Source: Streptomyces sp. NRRL S-1022 (GTDB lineage Bacteria; Actinomycetota; Actinomycetes; Streptomycetales; Streptomycetaceae). From it: a DNA stretch of 64,000 bases. The position numbers were made by a program, and so were the translations under genes. The notes under the pieces are model-generated. The model saw nothing but the letters and a program-made list of their open reading frames with translations, did no database searches and was not told the DNA's origin. Positions 54,630-63,606 of this stretch are shown here, in pieces (position 1 is the first letter of the stretch; every line of letters starts with the position of its first letter). The stretch spans positions 186,001-250,000 of the forward strand of contig NZ_JOIU01000016.1 in the NCBI RefSeq assembly GCF_000720135.1. Direction: 5' to 3'.

Positions 54630-56189
54630 ATGCGATCTGCTCGCATGCGGCTTCTCGTGACGCTGCTCGCGCTCGCCGTCGTGGGGATCGGCGGCCGGCA
54701 GTTATGGCCGTCACAGGGGAGCGACGACCGGACCATCACCGTCGGCACGACGGACGCGGTCACCGCACTGGACCCGGCCGGCGCCTACGACTCCGGTTCC
54801 TGGGCCCTGTTCAGCAATGTGTTCCAGACGCTGCTGACCTTCGAGCCGGGCGGCGTCGAGCCGGTCCCGGACGCGGCGGAGAGCTGCGGGTTCGAGGGCA
54901 GCGGCCTGAAGACGTACCGGTGCACCCTGCGCTCCGGGATCACCTTCCCGAGCGGGCGCGCCATGACGGCCGAGGACGTCAAGTACTCCTTCGACCGGGT
55001 CAAGAGGATCAACGCCGATGTCGGACCGGCTTCCCTGTTCGCCACGCTCGCCTCGGTGACCGCCGACGACGCGCACACCGTCACCTTCCACCTCTCCTCC
55101 GCCGACGCCACGTTCCCGCTGAAGGCCGCCACCGGCGCCGGCTCGATCGTGGACCGGGAGAAGTACCCGGCCGGCGCCCTGCGCACGGACGCCGCCGTCG
55201 ACGGCACCGGGCCGTACACCCTCACGGCGTACACCAAGGGCGAGAAGGCCGTCCTCGCGCCGTACGGGCGTTACGAGGGGTACCTGAGCGGTACCGGCCG
55301 CCCGATCGAGCTGCGCTACTACGCCGACGCGGCCAGGCTCGACCAGGCCTGGAAGGACCGGCGGGTCGACGTCGCCACCCGGACGCTGCCGCCGCGGGCG
55401 CTGTCCGCGCTGAACCCGAGCGACCCCGATCAGCGGGTCACCGAGTCCGACAGCACCGAGACCCGCAACCTGTACCTGAACACCCGCTCCCGCTCCCCGC
55501 TGCACGATCCGCGGGTGCGCCGGGCGATGGCCTGGCTGGTCGACCGCGAGCAGCTGGCCGCGACGGTCTACCACGGCACGGTCGACCCGCTGTACTCGGT
55601 GATCCCGACCGGCATCACCGGCCACACCACGTCGTTCTTCGACGACTACCCGGCGCCGAGCACCCGCAGGGCCCGCGAGCTGCTCGCCGGGGCCGGGGTG
55701 AGCCTGCCGGTGCGTTTCACCCTGGGCTACGGCGCCGGCCGGGGCGCGGGCGCCGAGGAGGCCGCGGAGCTGAAGAAACAGCTGGAGGCGAGCGGCCTGT
55801 TCCGGGTGGACGTCAAGAGCTACGAGTGGACCGACTTCCAGAAGCGCTGGGCCGCCGGGAGGATGGACGCCTGGGCGGTCGGCTGGTCGGCCGACTACCC
55901 CGACCCGGACACCTTCGGCGCCGCGCTCGTCGGCACCGGGTCCACCATGAGCACCGGCTACAGCAACAAGCTGGTCGACCACCTGATCCTGGACAGCCGG
56001 CAGTTCGCCGACCGCGGCCGGGTCGCGAAGGACTTCAAGGAGATCCAGGCGGACGTGGCCGCGGACGTCCCGCTGATCCCGCTGTGGCAGCGCAAGGAGT
56101 ACGTGGTCAGCACCGAGGACGTGGGCGGCGGCCAGTACCTGACGGACGGCACGGGCGTGTTCCGCCTGTGGCGGCTGAACTGGATCTGA
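54630..56189 (+). CDS. ABC transporter substrate-binding protein, family 5 (peptide/nickel type)
   Basis: A 519-residue SBP_bac_5 protein. The ATG at 54630 follows GGGGAGGG. Residues 1-24 are hydrophobic (RLLVTLLALAVVGIGG) and lack a lipobox Cys, so the protein is either released or held by its uncleaved helix. It has SVT-type strand TITVGTTDAVTALDPAGAYD near 38-57, MTAEDVKYSFDRVK near 112-125, GTGPYTLTAY near 192-201, LNTRSRSPLHDPRVRRAMAWL near 283-303 and the closing VPLIPLWQRKEYV. No permease or ATPase gene is adjacent. The ligand is unknown. Confidence 0.9.
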   Translation: MRSARMRLLVTLLALAVVGIGGRQLWPSQGSDDRTITVGTTDAVTALDPAGAYDSGSWALFSNVFQTLLTFEPGGVEPVPDAAESCGFEGSGLKTYRCTLRSGITFPSGRAMTAEDVKYSFDRVKRINADVGPASLFATLASVTADDAHTVTFHLSSADATFPLKAATGAGSIVDREKYPAGALRTDAAVDGTGPYTLTAYTKGEKAVLAPYGRYEGYLSGTGRPIELRYYADAARLDQAWKDRRVDVATRTLPPRALSALNPSDPDQRVTESDSTETRNLYLNTRSRSPLHDPRVRRAMAWLVDREQLAATVYHGTVDPLYSVIPTGITGHTTSFFDDYPAPSTRRARELLAGAGVSLPVRFTLGYGAGRGAGAEEAAELKKQLEASGLFRVDVKSYEWTDFQKRWAAGRMDAWAVGWSADYPDPDTFGAALVGTGSTMSTGYSNKLVDHLILDSRQFADRGRVAKDFKEIQADVAADVPLIPLWQRKEYVVSTEDVGGGQYLTDGTGVFRLWRLNWI

Positions 56190-56798
56190 TCAGCCGGCGT
56201 CCGGCCGACCGGCCTTGAGGATCCGGGTGACGTCAAGGATGACCTCGGCTCCGACGACCGCGGGCAGGGTCACGGTCTCACCGGGCGAGCAGGTGCGGTG
56301 ACTGTCGTACGCGTCCCCTGCGGGACCGGTCAGGACGTGCAGGCGCTGGTGCTTGCGGTCGACGATCACGTAGACCGGGATCTTCGCACTGGCGTACGCC
56401 TTCACCTTGTCGCGCAGGTCGGTCTTCCAGTTGCTGGAGGTGACCTCCAGCACGAGACGGAAGCAGACGGGGTCGTAGCAGTTGTTCTCGGCGTGGTGGT
56501 CCTCGAAGTCGGCGTCGACCAGAGAGAGGTCCGGGATCGCGTAGTCCTCGACGCCGGTGGGCAGCCAAAGGCCGACGCCTTGGACCACCACCGACCCTTG
56601 CCCGTGGAGGCCTGCGGCCAGGAAAGGGACCATGAGCTCGGTCAGCGTCACGCCGTGGGCGCCGTCGGGAGGGGGGGACACGAGGATCTGGCCTCCGATG
56701 ATCTCGACGCGGTTGCCCGGATTGCGCTCCATGAGCCGATTGGCCTCCGCGATCAGCGGTCGGTACTCATGGGGCCGCTCGACGGATGCTGCGGACAT
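56190..56798 (-). CDS. Uma2 family (PD-(D/E)XK nuclease fold) protein
   Basis: A 202-residue protein. The ATG at 56798 has AGGAGG 7 bp upstream. Nuclease-fold residues are seen in NRVEIIGGQILVSPPPDGAHG near 30-50, the PDLSLVD strand near 96-102, LVLEVTSSNWKTDLRDKVKAYA near 120-141 with the E-x-T-S and Lys of the fold, and IPVYVIVDRKHQRLHV. Uma2 proteins are very abundant in Streptomyces and cyanobacteria. Most have no shown activity; some are thought to be selfish endonucleases. Its stop abuts that of the convergent SBP gene with no gap. Confidence 0.92.
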   Translation of the reverse strand: MSAASVERPHEYRPLIAEANRLMERNPGNRVEIIGGQILVSPPPDGAHGVTLTELMVPFLAAGLHGQGSVVVQGVGLWLPTGVEDYAIPDLSLVDADFEDHHAENNCYDPVCFRLVLEVTSSNWKTDLRDKVKAYASAKIPVYVIVDRKHQRLHVLTGPAGDAYDSHRTCSPGETVTLPAVVGAEVILDVTRILKAGRPDAG

Positions 56799-56888
56799 CG
56801 CGTGCCTCCTGTGGGCTGGTGTCGAGAGCATCATCGTAGGCAGCCGGACCCCCGGGCGTCCCGTTCCCGCGCCTTCACCCGAAAGTGA

Positions 56889-57629
56889 TCACTCGGCCCG
56901 CTCCCGCCCCGGGTCCGGCAGCGCCTTCGTCATCCCCGGCAGGAAGTCCGTGAACAGTTCGTGGACCTCCAGGACCAGGGGCCGCAGGACCCGGAAACGG
57001 GCCAGGGAGACACCGCGGGCGGTCAGGCGGGCGCCCCGCCGTGCCAGCCGGTAGCTGCGCTCCCGCCCCTCCGTGCGGTCGAAGATCCAGTACAGCACCA
57101 GGCCCATCTGGGAGAGCCACATCAACTCGGGGAGGACCTCCCGCAGCTCCGGCGCTACCTTGGCCTTGGAGCCGGCCAGCACCTCCCGGTGCACGCTGAG
57201 GGCCTGCTCGCGGGCGTGCTCGCTCTCCGGCGAGAAGGGGCTGAGCGGGCTGTCGGGGTCGGCGGCGTTCTTGAAGAACTGGACGGCGAACTCGTGGTAA
57301 GGCCGGGCGATGTCCAGCCACACGGTCAACACGCCCGCGAGCCGTGCCTCCAGGTCGGTCTCCCGGTCCAGCACCTCCCGGACCGCCGCCCGGTGCTCGG
57401 CGGCGATCCGGTCGTAGAACCCCTGGATCAGGTGTTCCTTGCCCTCGAAGTAGTAGTAGGCGTTGCCGACGGAGACCCCGGCCTCCTTGGCGATGGCCCG
57501 CATGGTCGTCTTGTCGTACCCGCGCTCCTGGAACAACCGCATCGCGGTCTCCAGGATCAGCGCGCGGGTCTGCTCGGACTTGCTGCTCTGGGGGCCGGCC
57601 GCGTCGGGGCCGTCGTTCTTCGCGGGCAC
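56889..57629 (-). CDS. TetR-family regulator
   Basis: A 246-residue protein starting at a GTG. The TetR HTH (about 19-70) has RALILETAMRLFQERGYDKTTM and AKEAGVSVGNAYYYFEGKEHLI, a classical recognition sequence. The C-terminal domain has WLDIARPYHEFAVQFFKNAADPDSPLSPFSPES and a conserved VLEVHELFTDFLPGMTKALP end. It is the last gene of a minus-strand run that begins with the membrane gene at 58575. The operon's promoter contains two TTGAACGCGTTCAA palindromes, so it probably represses its own transcription. The ligand is unknown. Confidence 0.93.
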   Translation of the reverse strand: MPAKNDGPDAAGPQSSKSEQTRALILETAMRLFQERGYDKTTMRAIAKEAGVSVGNAYYYFEGKEHLIQGFYDRIAAEHRAAVREVLDRETDLEARLAGVLTVWLDIARPYHEFAVQFFKNAADPDSPLSPFSPESEHAREQALSVHREVLAGSKAKVAPELREVLPELMWLSQMGLVLYWIFDRTEGRERSYRLARRGARLTARGVSLARFRVLRPLVLEVHELFTDFLPGMTKALPDPGRERAE

Positions 57630-57640
57630 GGTAGAAGAGC

Positions 57641-58171
57641 CTAACCACTGGTGGGAGCGGCACCGGCGCGGGACGGCGGGGAGTAGCTCCAGCCGGTGCG
57701 GGGGTGGTACGACCAGCCGTCCGCCCGCCGGTACGCCTGCCCGCCCCACGGCCCGCCCCGCCTCCGGCCCGGTCCCCGCGCGTCCCGCCACTTCGCCGCG
57801 GCGAGCGCGGCCCCCCGGGCCAGCCCGGCGCCCGCCGGGGTGGCGAGCTTGTGGGCGAGCGGGCGGTGCTCGCGCAGCGCCCACAGGACGACGATCCAGG
57901 CGCGCGATCCACGGTAGACCTGCCCGGAGTCACCGACGACGGTGACCTCCTCCAGGCCCGACGAGTGGTCCAGCCCCGGGAAGCGGGCGCGGGCCGCGGC
58001 CGAACCGGCCGGCAGCAGTTCCAGCGGCACCAGCTGGGGCTGGCGGGCCAGCCAGCCGCGCAGATGGGTGCACAGGACGCGTTCGGCGTCGTACAGGACG
58101 GTCAGGGCGCGGACCGGGGCGCCCGCGGCGCCCCGGCCGTCCGTGGTGGTCACGGAGGTCATGCCGGTCAC
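57641..58171 (-). CDS. DUF393 (DCC thiol-disulfide oxidoreductase) family protein lacking the first active-site Cys
   Basis: A 176-residue protein. The GTG at 58171 overlaps the upstream stop by 4 bp (GTGA), so translation is coupled; an ATG three codons in is also possible. The thioredoxin-like start VRALTVLYDAERVLCTHLRGWL is clear, but the family motif D-x-x-C-x-x-C reads D-A-E-R-V-L-C, keeping only the second Cys. YRGSRAWIVVLWALREHRPLA near 89-109 matches the family. The tail is Arg/Gly/Trp-rich. A redox function through a CxxC pair is therefore unlikely. It lies 11 bp before the tetR-like gene. Confidence 0.8.
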   Translation of the reverse strand: MTGMTSVTTTDGRGAAGAPVRALTVLYDAERVLCTHLRGWLARQPQLVPLELLPAGSAAARARFPGLDHSSGLEEVTVVGDSGQVYRGSRAWIVVLWALREHRPLAHKLATPAGAGLARGAALAAAKWRDARGPGRRRGGPWGGQAYRRADGWSYHPRTGWSYSPPSRAGAAPTSG

Positions 58172-58575
58172 GCCCCGGCCGTCGGCGCGATCCACTCCTG
58201 CGGGCCGACCGGGGGCCGCTGCTCCCGCTCCATGACCCCGCGCCGGCGGATCCGGTTGAGCACGTACACGTTGCCCAGGTGCATCACGCCGAGCACCAGC
58301 AGCACCACGCCGAGCTTGGTCGACAGGGCCTCGAAGATGCCGCGGGTGTCCTCGATGGTCGCGTCGTCCCCCAGGTACAGGGCCACGAAGCCGAGGTTGA
58401 CCAGGTAGAAGCCGACCACCAGGAGGTGGTTGACGGCGTCGGCGAGCTTCTCGTTGCCGCGCAGGACGTCGGCCAGGAAGATCCGGCCGTTGCGGCTGAG
58501 CGTGCGGGCCACCCAGACGGTCAGCGCGATGCTGACGACCAGGTAGATGACGTAGGCGATGACGGTGCGGTCCAT
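58168..58575 (-). CDS. Small membrane protein, first gene of the TetR operon
   Basis: A 135-residue protein read from the ATG at 58575, preceded by AAGGGGTGGGG. Three hydrophobic helices lie at about 4-25 (VIAYVIYLVVSIALTVWVA), 50-72 (HLLVVGFYLVNLGFVALYL) and 88-110 (LGVVLLVLGVMHLGNVYVL), with a charged C-terminus. A longer reading from 58602 would begin inside the operator and is less likely. I do not recognise the family. It is coupled to the DUF393 gene and transcribed from the operator-containing promoter just upstream. Confidence 0.8.
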   Translation of the reverse strand: MDRTVIAYVIYLVVSIALTVWVARTLSRNGRIFLADVLRGNEKLADAVNHLLVVGFYLVNLGFVALYLGDDATIEDTRGIFEALSTKLGVVLLVLGVMHLGNVYVLNRIRRRGVMEREQRPPVGPQEWIAPTAGA

Positions 58576-58588
58576 GCCCCACCCCTTC

Positions 58589-58648
58589 TTGAACGCGTTC
58601 AAAAACGCTGACAGGAATGACTGTAGACCTGTTTTTGAACGCGTTCAA
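58589..58648 (-). promoter_or_regulatory. Double TetR operator with embedded promoter
   Basis: TTGAACGCGTTCAA, a perfect 14-bp palindrome, occurs at 58589-58602 and 58635-58648. The two copies face each other as part of a larger inverted repeat with 16-bp arms (GAACGCGTTCAAAAAC and its complement). On the minus strand the upstream copy supplies TTGAAC (58648-58643) as -35, and TACAGT (58625-58620) lies exactly 17 bp away as -10. The downstream copy lies over the expected start region. This is a textbook autorepression layout for the TetR gene at the operon's end. Confidence 0.85.
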
Positions 58649-58662
58649 CACGGGGGTGGGGT

Positions 58663-59073
58663 TCAGTTCCGGCGGGCCAGCGCCGGGCGTTTTGTGTAGT
58701 CCGTGAGGCCGAGGACGTTCCCCCACGGATCGGCGAGTTCCACGGTCCAGCCGGTGGCCCCCTGGAACACCTCGTCCAGGGGTGCGACGCCCAGGGCCGC
58801 CAGCCTCCGCGCCGCCGCCCGCGCGTCGGGCACCTCCAGCCAGATCCGCGGCGAGGGCCAGTGCGGCGGCCGGTGCCGCAGCCCCTCCTCGGCGCGCAGC
58901 AGGATGCCCGGCGTCTCCGCGCCGACCTTCAGCAGGGCGATCCCGGCCTCGTCGAACCGGAATCCCACGGCGAACCCGGCCCGCTCGTAGAAGGCGACCG
59001 CCTCGGCCAGGTCGCCGACGGGGAGCAGCACGTTGTCGAAACCGAGCAGTTCGTACGACTCTTCGTCTGACAT
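58663..59073 (-). CDS. VOC (glyoxalase/bleomycin-resistance) family protein
   Basis: A 136-residue protein with one pair of beta-alpha-beta-beta-beta modules. It has LGFDNVLLPVGDLAEAVAFYERAGFAVGF near the N-terminus, IWLEVPDARAAARRLAALGV in the middle, and VELADPWGNVLGLTDYTKRP at the end, the DPxGN signature of the superfamily. Members bind metals and act as lyases, dioxygenases or drug-binding proteins; which applies is unknown. It stands upstream of the sdh terminator in the same strand. Confidence 0.92.
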   Translation of the reverse strand: MSDEESYELLGFDNVLLPVGDLAEAVAFYERAGFAVGFRFDEAGIALLKVGAETPGILLRAEEGLRHRPPHWPSPRIWLEVPDARAAARRLAALGVAPLDEVFQGATGWTVELADPWGNVLGLTDYTKRPALARRN

Positions 59074-59196
59074 GTCGTCACATTAGGAGCCCAGCCCCGC
59101 GGAAGCGAGGAGCCCCACCGGAGCGGACGGACGGCGGGGCCCCGCGACGGATCCGGCCGTGTGACCACTGCGGGAAGTCCGGGTCCAGGCCGGCAT

Positions 59197-59247
59197 GACG
59201 AGGGCCCCGTGCCCCGGAACATCGTTCCGGGGCACGGGGCCCTCGTC
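59197..59247 (-). terminator. Very strong terminator of the sdh operon
   Basis: A perfect 24-bp stem (59197-59220 with 59224-59247) closes a 3-nt loop. It starts 16 bp beyond the sdhB stop. Its symmetry means it can also stop plus-strand transcription. Confidence 0.92.
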
Positions 59248-59263
59248 GCAGGCGTACCGCGGG

Positions 59264-60043
59264 TCAGTAGCGGCGCGTGATCAGGGCGCGCTTCACTTCC
59301 TGGATGGCCTTGGTGACCTCGATGCCGCGCGGGCAGGCGTCCGTGCAGTTGAAGGTCGTACGGCAGCGCCACACGCCGTCGCGGTCGTTGAGGATCTCCA
59401 GCCGCTGCTCCCCGGCCTCGTCACGCGAGTCGAAGATGAAGCGGTGGGCGTTCACGATCGCGGCCGGGCCGAAGTACTGGCCGTCGTTCCAGAACACCGG
59501 GCAGGAGGAGGTGCAGGCCGCGCAGAGGATGCACTTCGTGGTGTCGTCGAAGCGCTCACGGTCCTCGGCGGACTGCAGCCGCTCACGCGTGGGCTCGTTC
59601 GTGTCCTTCGTGACGAGGAAGGGCATGACGTCCCGGTACGCCTGGAAGAACGGCTCCATGTCCACGACCAGGTCCTTCAGGACCGTCAGGCCCTTGATGG
59701 GCTCGACCGTGATCGGCTTCTCGGGGTTGATGTCCTTGATCAGCGTCTTGCAGGCAAGCCGGTTCTTGCCGTTGATCCGCATCGCGTCCGAGCCGCAGAT
59801 GCCGTGCGCGCACGAGCGGCGGAAGGTGAGGGTGCCGTCGAGGTCCCACTTGATCTTGTGGAGGCCGTCGAGGACGCGCTCCTTCGGGTCGATCTCCAGC
59901 TGGAAGTCTTCCCAGACGGCCTCCGCCGCGACCTCCGGGTTGAACCGGCGGATGCGGAAGGTGACCGTGATGTAGGGGGAGTCGGCGAAGCCGGGCTCGG
60001 GCTGGCCGGCCGCGTCCGCCTTGTCCAGAACAGGGGTAGCCAT
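59264..60043 (-). CDS. sdhB: Succinate dehydrogenase iron-sulfur subunit
   Basis: A 259-residue protein with the three iron-sulfur binding sets of SdhB. RRSCAHGICGSDAM near residues 76-89 continues to the Cys in NRLACKTL (2Fe-2S). CILCAACTSSCP near 171-182 holds 4Fe-4S, and CRTTFNCTDACPRGI near 226-240 completes the 3Fe-4S and 4Fe-4S ligands. It passes electrons from SdhA to the membrane quinone site. Its ATG overlaps the sdhA stop by one base. It is the last gene of sdhCDAB. Confidence 0.98.
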   Translation of the reverse strand: MATPVLDKADAAGQPEPGFADSPYITVTFRIRRFNPEVAAEAVWEDFQLEIDPKERVLDGLHKIKWDLDGTLTFRRSCAHGICGSDAMRINGKNRLACKTLIKDINPEKPITVEPIKGLTVLKDLVVDMEPFFQAYRDVMPFLVTKDTNEPTRERLQSAEDRERFDDTTKCILCAACTSSCPVFWNDGQYFGPAAIVNAHRFIFDSRDEAGEQRLEILNDRDGVWRCRTTFNCTDACPRGIEVTKAIQEVKRALITRRY

Positions 60044-61797
60044 CAGTACTTACGCTCCATCGGCTGGTAGCGGGTCTGGACGACCGGCTTGTAGTCGAGA
60101 CGGACGGTTTCCGAGCCGTCGGCGCCGACCTCGCGGTACGCCATGGTGTGGCGCATGAAGTTGACGTCGTCGCGGTTCGGGTAGTCCTCGCGGTAGTGAC
60201 CGCCGCGGGACTCCTTGCGGGCCAGCGCCGAGACGGCCATGACCTCGGCCAGGTCCAGCAGGTTGCCCAGCTCGATGGCCTCCAGCAGGTCCGTGTTGAA
60301 CCGCTTGCCCTTGTCCTGGATCGCCACGTTCTGGTAGCGCTCCTTGAGCTCGGCGATCTTCTCGACGGCCGTCTTGATCGTCTGCTCGGTGCGGAACACC
60401 ATGACGTTGGCGTCCATGGTCTCCTGCAGCTCGCGGCGCAGGGTCGCCACCCGCTCGCTGCCGGTGGAGGCGCGCAGCCGCTCGATCTGCTCGACGACGA
60501 AGGACTCCGGGGCCTCCGGCAGCTCGACGTAGTCGGCCTTGGCCGAGTACTCGGCGGCGGCGATGCCCGCGCGGCGGCCGAAGACGTTGATGTCCAGCAG
60601 CGAGTTGGTGCCCAGGCGGTTGGCGCCGTGGACGGACACGCAGGCGACCTCGCCGGCCGCGTACAGGCCCGGCACGACCGTGGTGTTGTCCGCCAGGACC
60701 TCACCCTCGACGTTGGTCGGGATGCCGCCCATGGCGTAGTGCGCGGTCGGCTGGATCGGGATCGGGTCCGTGTACGGCTCGATGCCGAGGTAGGTCCGCG
60801 CGAACTCGGTGATGTCCGGGAGCTTGGCGTCCAGCTGCTCCGGCGGCAGGTGGGTCAGGTCCAGGTAGACGTGGTCGCCCTCGGGACCGCAGCCGCGGCC
60901 CTCACGGATCTCCGTGTAGATGGAGCGGGACACGACGTCACGGGACGCGAGGTCCTTCATGACCGGCGCGTACTTCTCCATGAAGCGCTCGCCGTCCTTG
61001 TTGCGGAGGATGCCGCCCTCACCGCGGGCGCCCTCCGTCAGCAGGATGCCCATGCGCCAGATGCCGGTCGGGTGGAACTGGAAGAACTCCATGTCCTCCA
61101 GGGGCAGGCCGCGGCGGTAGACCGCCGCCTGGCCGTCACCGGTCAGGGTGTGCGCGTTGGAGGTCACCTTGAAGAACTTGCCGGTGCCGCCCGAGGCGTA
61201 GATCACGGCCTTCGCCTGGAAGATGTGGATCTCACCGGTGGCCAGCTCGTACGCCACGACACCGGCGGACCTCTTGACGCCGTCGACCTCGGTGATCAGC
61301 TGGTCCAGGACGTAGAACTCGTTGAAGAACTCCACGCCCTCCTTGACGCAGTTCTGGTACAGCGTCTGGAGGATCATGTGGCCGGTGCGGTCCGCGGCGT
61401 AGCAGGACCGGCGGACCGGGGCCTCGCCGTGGTTGCGGGAGTGACCGCCGAAGCGGCGCTGGTCGATGGTGCCGTTCGGGGTCCGGTTGAACGGCAGGCC
61501 CATCTTCTCCAGGTCGAGGACGGCGTCGATGGCCTCCTTCGCCAGGATCTCGGCGGCGTCCTGGTCGACCAGGTAGTCACCGCCCTTGACCGTGTCGAAG
61601 GTGTGCCACTCCCAGTTGTCCTCCTCCACGTTGGCGAGCGCGGCGGCCATGCCGCCCTGCGCGGCGCCCGTGTGGGAGCGGGTGGGGTAGAGCTTGGTCA
61701 GCACGGCGGTGCGGCTGCGCTTCGTCGCCTCGATGGCGGCGCGCATGCCCGCGCCGCCGGCGCCGACGATGACGGTGTCGTACTTGTGGATCTTCAT
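60043..61797 (-). CDS. sdhA: Succinate dehydrogenase flavoprotein subunit
   Basis: A 584-residue flavoprotein. FAD-binding [19 protein letters not shown] is near residues 7-25. The covalent-FAD His is in [15 protein letters not shown] near 41-55, and the substrate-binding HPTGI is in [15 protein letters not shown]. The proton-transfer Arg region is [20 protein letters not shown] near 265-284, followed by [15 protein letters not shown]. It oxidises succinate to fumarate in the TCA cycle and feeds electrons to SdhB. It starts 19 bp downstream of sdhD and is coupled to sdhB by a 1-bp overlap. Confidence 0.98.
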   Translation of the reverse strand: MKIHKYDTVIVGAGGAGMRAAIEATKRSRTAVLTKLYPTRSHTGAAQGGMAAALANVEEDNWEWHTFDTVKGGDYLVDQDAAEILAKEAIDAVLDLEKMGLPFNRTPNGTIDQRRFGGHSRNHGEAPVRRSCYAADRTGHMILQTLYQNCVKEGVEFFNEFYVLDQLITEVDGVKRSAGVVAYELATGEIHIFQAKAVIYASGGTGKFFKVTSNAHTLTGDGQAAVYRRGLPLEDMEFFQFHPTGIWRMGILLTEGARGEGGILRNKDGERFMEKYAPVMKDLASRDVVSRSIYTEIREGRGCGPEGDHVYLDLTHLPPEQLDAKLPDITEFARTYLGIEPYTDPIPIQPTAHYAMGGIPTNVEGEVLADNTTVVPGLYAAGEVACVSVHGANRLGTNSLLDINVFGRRAGIAAAEYSAKADYVELPEAPESFVVEQIERLRASTGSERVATLRRELQETMDANVMVFRTEQTIKTAVEKIAELKERYQNVAIQDKGKRFNTDLLEAIELGNLLDLAEVMAVSALARKESRGGHYREDYPNRDDVNFMRHTMAYREVGADGSETVRLDYKPVVQTRYQPMERKY

Positions 61798-61816
61798 GAT
61801 TCTCGCAGCCCCGTGC

Positions 61817-62299
61817 CTAGCGGATGTTCGGGTCGAAGGTGAAGATCACCAGCGTGCCCAGCAGGATGGTGAACACCGTGGCGGTGTAGAGCAGGCCCTT
61901 GAGCCACAGCCGGGTGTTCGGCCGCTCGGCGTAGTCGTTGATGACCGTGCGCAGGCCGTTGGCACCGTGCAGCATCGCCAGCCACAGCATCAGCAGGTCC
62001 CAGACCTGCCAGAACGGGGACGCCCAGCGGCCGGCCACGAAGGCGAAGCCGATCTTGGACACACCGCCGTCCAGCACCAGCTGGATCAGCAGGTGGCCGA
62101 GGACGAGGACGACCAGCACGATGCCGGACAGGCGCATGAACAGCCAGGCCGCCAGCTCGAAGTTGCCCCGGGTCGACTTGGGGGACTTCTTGGTGCGCTT
62201 GCGGGGCGCCTCGATGAACGGGGCCGGGTTGTCGACGGTGTAGACGGGGGCACCCTCGACGGGGCCGACTCCGGAGGCCGCGGTTTCAGTCGTGGACAT
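61817..62299 (-). CDS. sdhD: Succinate dehydrogenase membrane anchor subunit
   Basis: A 160-residue protein. Residues 1-45 are hydrophilic. Three membrane helices follow (about 48-75 [21 protein letters not shown], 93-115 and 130-152). SdhD features are RLSGIVL with Arg/Ser for quinone binding, the heme-ligand type His in [16 protein letters not shown], and [17 protein letters not shown]. It anchors SdhAB to the membrane with SdhC. It starts 5 bp after the sdhC stop. Confidence 0.95.
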   Translation of the reverse strand: MSTTETAASGVGPVEGAPVYTVDNPAPFIEAPRKRTKKSPKSTRGNFELAAWLFMRLSGIVLVVLVLGHLLIQLVLDGGVSKIGFAFVAGRWASPFWQVWDLLMLWLAMLHGANGLRTVINDYAERPNTRLWLKGLLYTATVFTILLGTLVIFTFDPNIR

Positions 62300-62304
62300 C
62301 GGCG

Positions 62305-62685
62305 TCAGCTCCCAAACAGGACACGGTAGGCGTGGCCGAGGACCGGGTAGATCGCCCCGAGCATCAGCACGATCCACACGCCCATCACGGTCCAGAACAT
62401 CTGCTTCTGGTAGCGCGGGCCCTTCGACCAGAAGTCGACGGCGATGACGCGCAGGCCGTTGAGCGCGTGGAAGAGGATGGCGGCGACGAGGCCGTACTCC
62501 AGCAGCGCGACGATCGGCGTCTTGTACGTGGCTACGACCTTGTCGTAGTCCTCGGGGGAGACACGCACGAGAGCGGTGTCCAGCACGTGAACGAACAGGA
62601 AGAAGAAAATGAGGACGCCGGTGACTCGATGAGCCACCCAGGACCACATTCCTTCCCGGCCGCGGTACAGCGTTCCAGCCGGCAC
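62305..62685 (-). CDS. sdhC: Succinate dehydrogenase cytochrome b556 subunit
   Basis: A 126-residue protein starting at a GTG after GGAGGG. It has three membrane helices. The signature MWSWVAHRVTGVLIFFFLFVHVLD near residues 13-36 includes the conserved His-Arg-Thr/Ser-Gly motif and the helix-1 His. HALNGLRVIAVDFWSKG is near 73-89. It provides heme b and quinone-site ligands. It is the first gene of sdhCDAB. The 191-bp upstream spacer holds GATACC (minus strand, 62780-62775) as a possible -10; no convincing Rex or Crp site was found there. Confidence 0.95.
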   Translation of the reverse strand: MPAGTLYRGREGMWSWVAHRVTGVLIFFFLFVHVLDTALVRVSPEDYDKVVATYKTPIVALLEYGLVAAILFHALNGLRVIAVDFWSKGPRYQKQMFWTVMGVWIVLMLGAIYPVLGHAYRVLFGS

Positions 62686-62876
62686 GGAAGAACCCTCCGG
62701 GAGCGGGGACTAGGGCCGCGCCGGCTTCACTGTCGGTCGGGCCCGGCCGGGTACGGTCCACCGGCCCTCTGCATGGTATCCACGTGCCGCCGTGGTGCTT
62801 ACGGGGGGCCTACCGGTGTGATCAAAGTGGCACGCGGTTGGGCTAGCCGACGCGGCTTGCGGGCCGGATCCGGTGG

Positions 62877-63452
62877 TCATTTGCCGGGTGTGGGGGCATT
62901 TGGGCTGGTAGCGCCCGCGTGGCGGTGGCCACAAATCGAAAACGGCTCGGCGCCGCTGAGCAGGACTCGCAGCCGTCCCCGGGCCAGACGCCGCAGTTCC
63001 TCGGCCGCCGTCACCCGCTCCTCCTCCGGATCGTTTGCCAATCGTGACCGGATCGCTTCGAGGATGTGGTCGATGACCTCGTCCCGGGGGACGTCACCCG
63101 GATAGATGACGAACGCGTGTCCGAATCTCGCCTCGTAGGCGGCGCGCGCGGCGCCCAGGGCGGTGTGGGCCGCCGAGTACGTGTCCTCGGGGAGTTCCGG
63201 GAGGGTCTCGTCGGCCAGGGCCTCGGCCAGGTCGGCGGGGGAGAGGTCGTACGCCGCCTCGTCCGCGGCGGCCAGCAGGGCGTCCAGGTCGGGGTAGGGG
63301 CGGTGGTCGGCGATCCGGTCGGCCCAGCGCAGGCTGTGCAGGCAGTGCAGGAGCAGGGTGCGGGCCTCGTCGGCGCGGGCTGTGTTGAAGGCGTCGAGGG
63401 GCGTGGGGAGATACGGCAGGCGGTGGGCGGGCAGCGTGGGTCCTCGCGTCAC
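62877..63452 (-). CDS. 2-oxo-4-hydroxy-4-carboxy-5-ureidoimidazoline (OHCU) decarboxylase
   Basis: A 191-residue protein starting at a GTG. The family's catalytic His is in HCLHSLRWADRIADHRPYPDL near residues 36-56. YEARFGHAFVIYPGDV near 107-122 gives the conserved F-G-H-x-F-V segment, followed by ILEAIRSRLANDPEEERVTAAEELRRLARGRL. It converts OHCU to (S)-allantoin in urate catabolism. No other uricolytic gene is nearby. The extension after residue 165 (GAEPFSICGHRHAGATSPN) is not conserved in the family as I know it. Confidence 0.9.
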   Translation of the reverse strand: MTRGPTLPAHRLPYLPTPLDAFNTARADEARTLLLHCLHSLRWADRIADHRPYPDLDALLAAADEAAYDLSPADLAEALADETLPELPEDTYSAAHTALGAARAAYEARFGHAFVIYPGDVPRDEVIDHILEAIRSRLANDPEEERVTAAEELRRLARGRLRVLLSGAEPFSICGHRHAGATSPNAPTPGK

Positions 63453-63606
63453 ATGTGGCGTGGCAGGGGATGCTGTGAAAGGTGTGTCGTCAGGTTATCG
63501 AGAGTGGTCACGCTGTGTCCGAGGGATAGCTGAATTTCACCCGAACGGAAGAGTTTGAGGCCGCTTGGGTGACGGATGGGCCGGCGATCGGTCGTACGTT
63601 GGCAGG

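Noticed and set aside
62810..62830. TGTGATCAAAGTGGCAC upstream of sdhC as a Crp site
   Set aside because: The second half does not match TCAC at the required 6-bp spacing.
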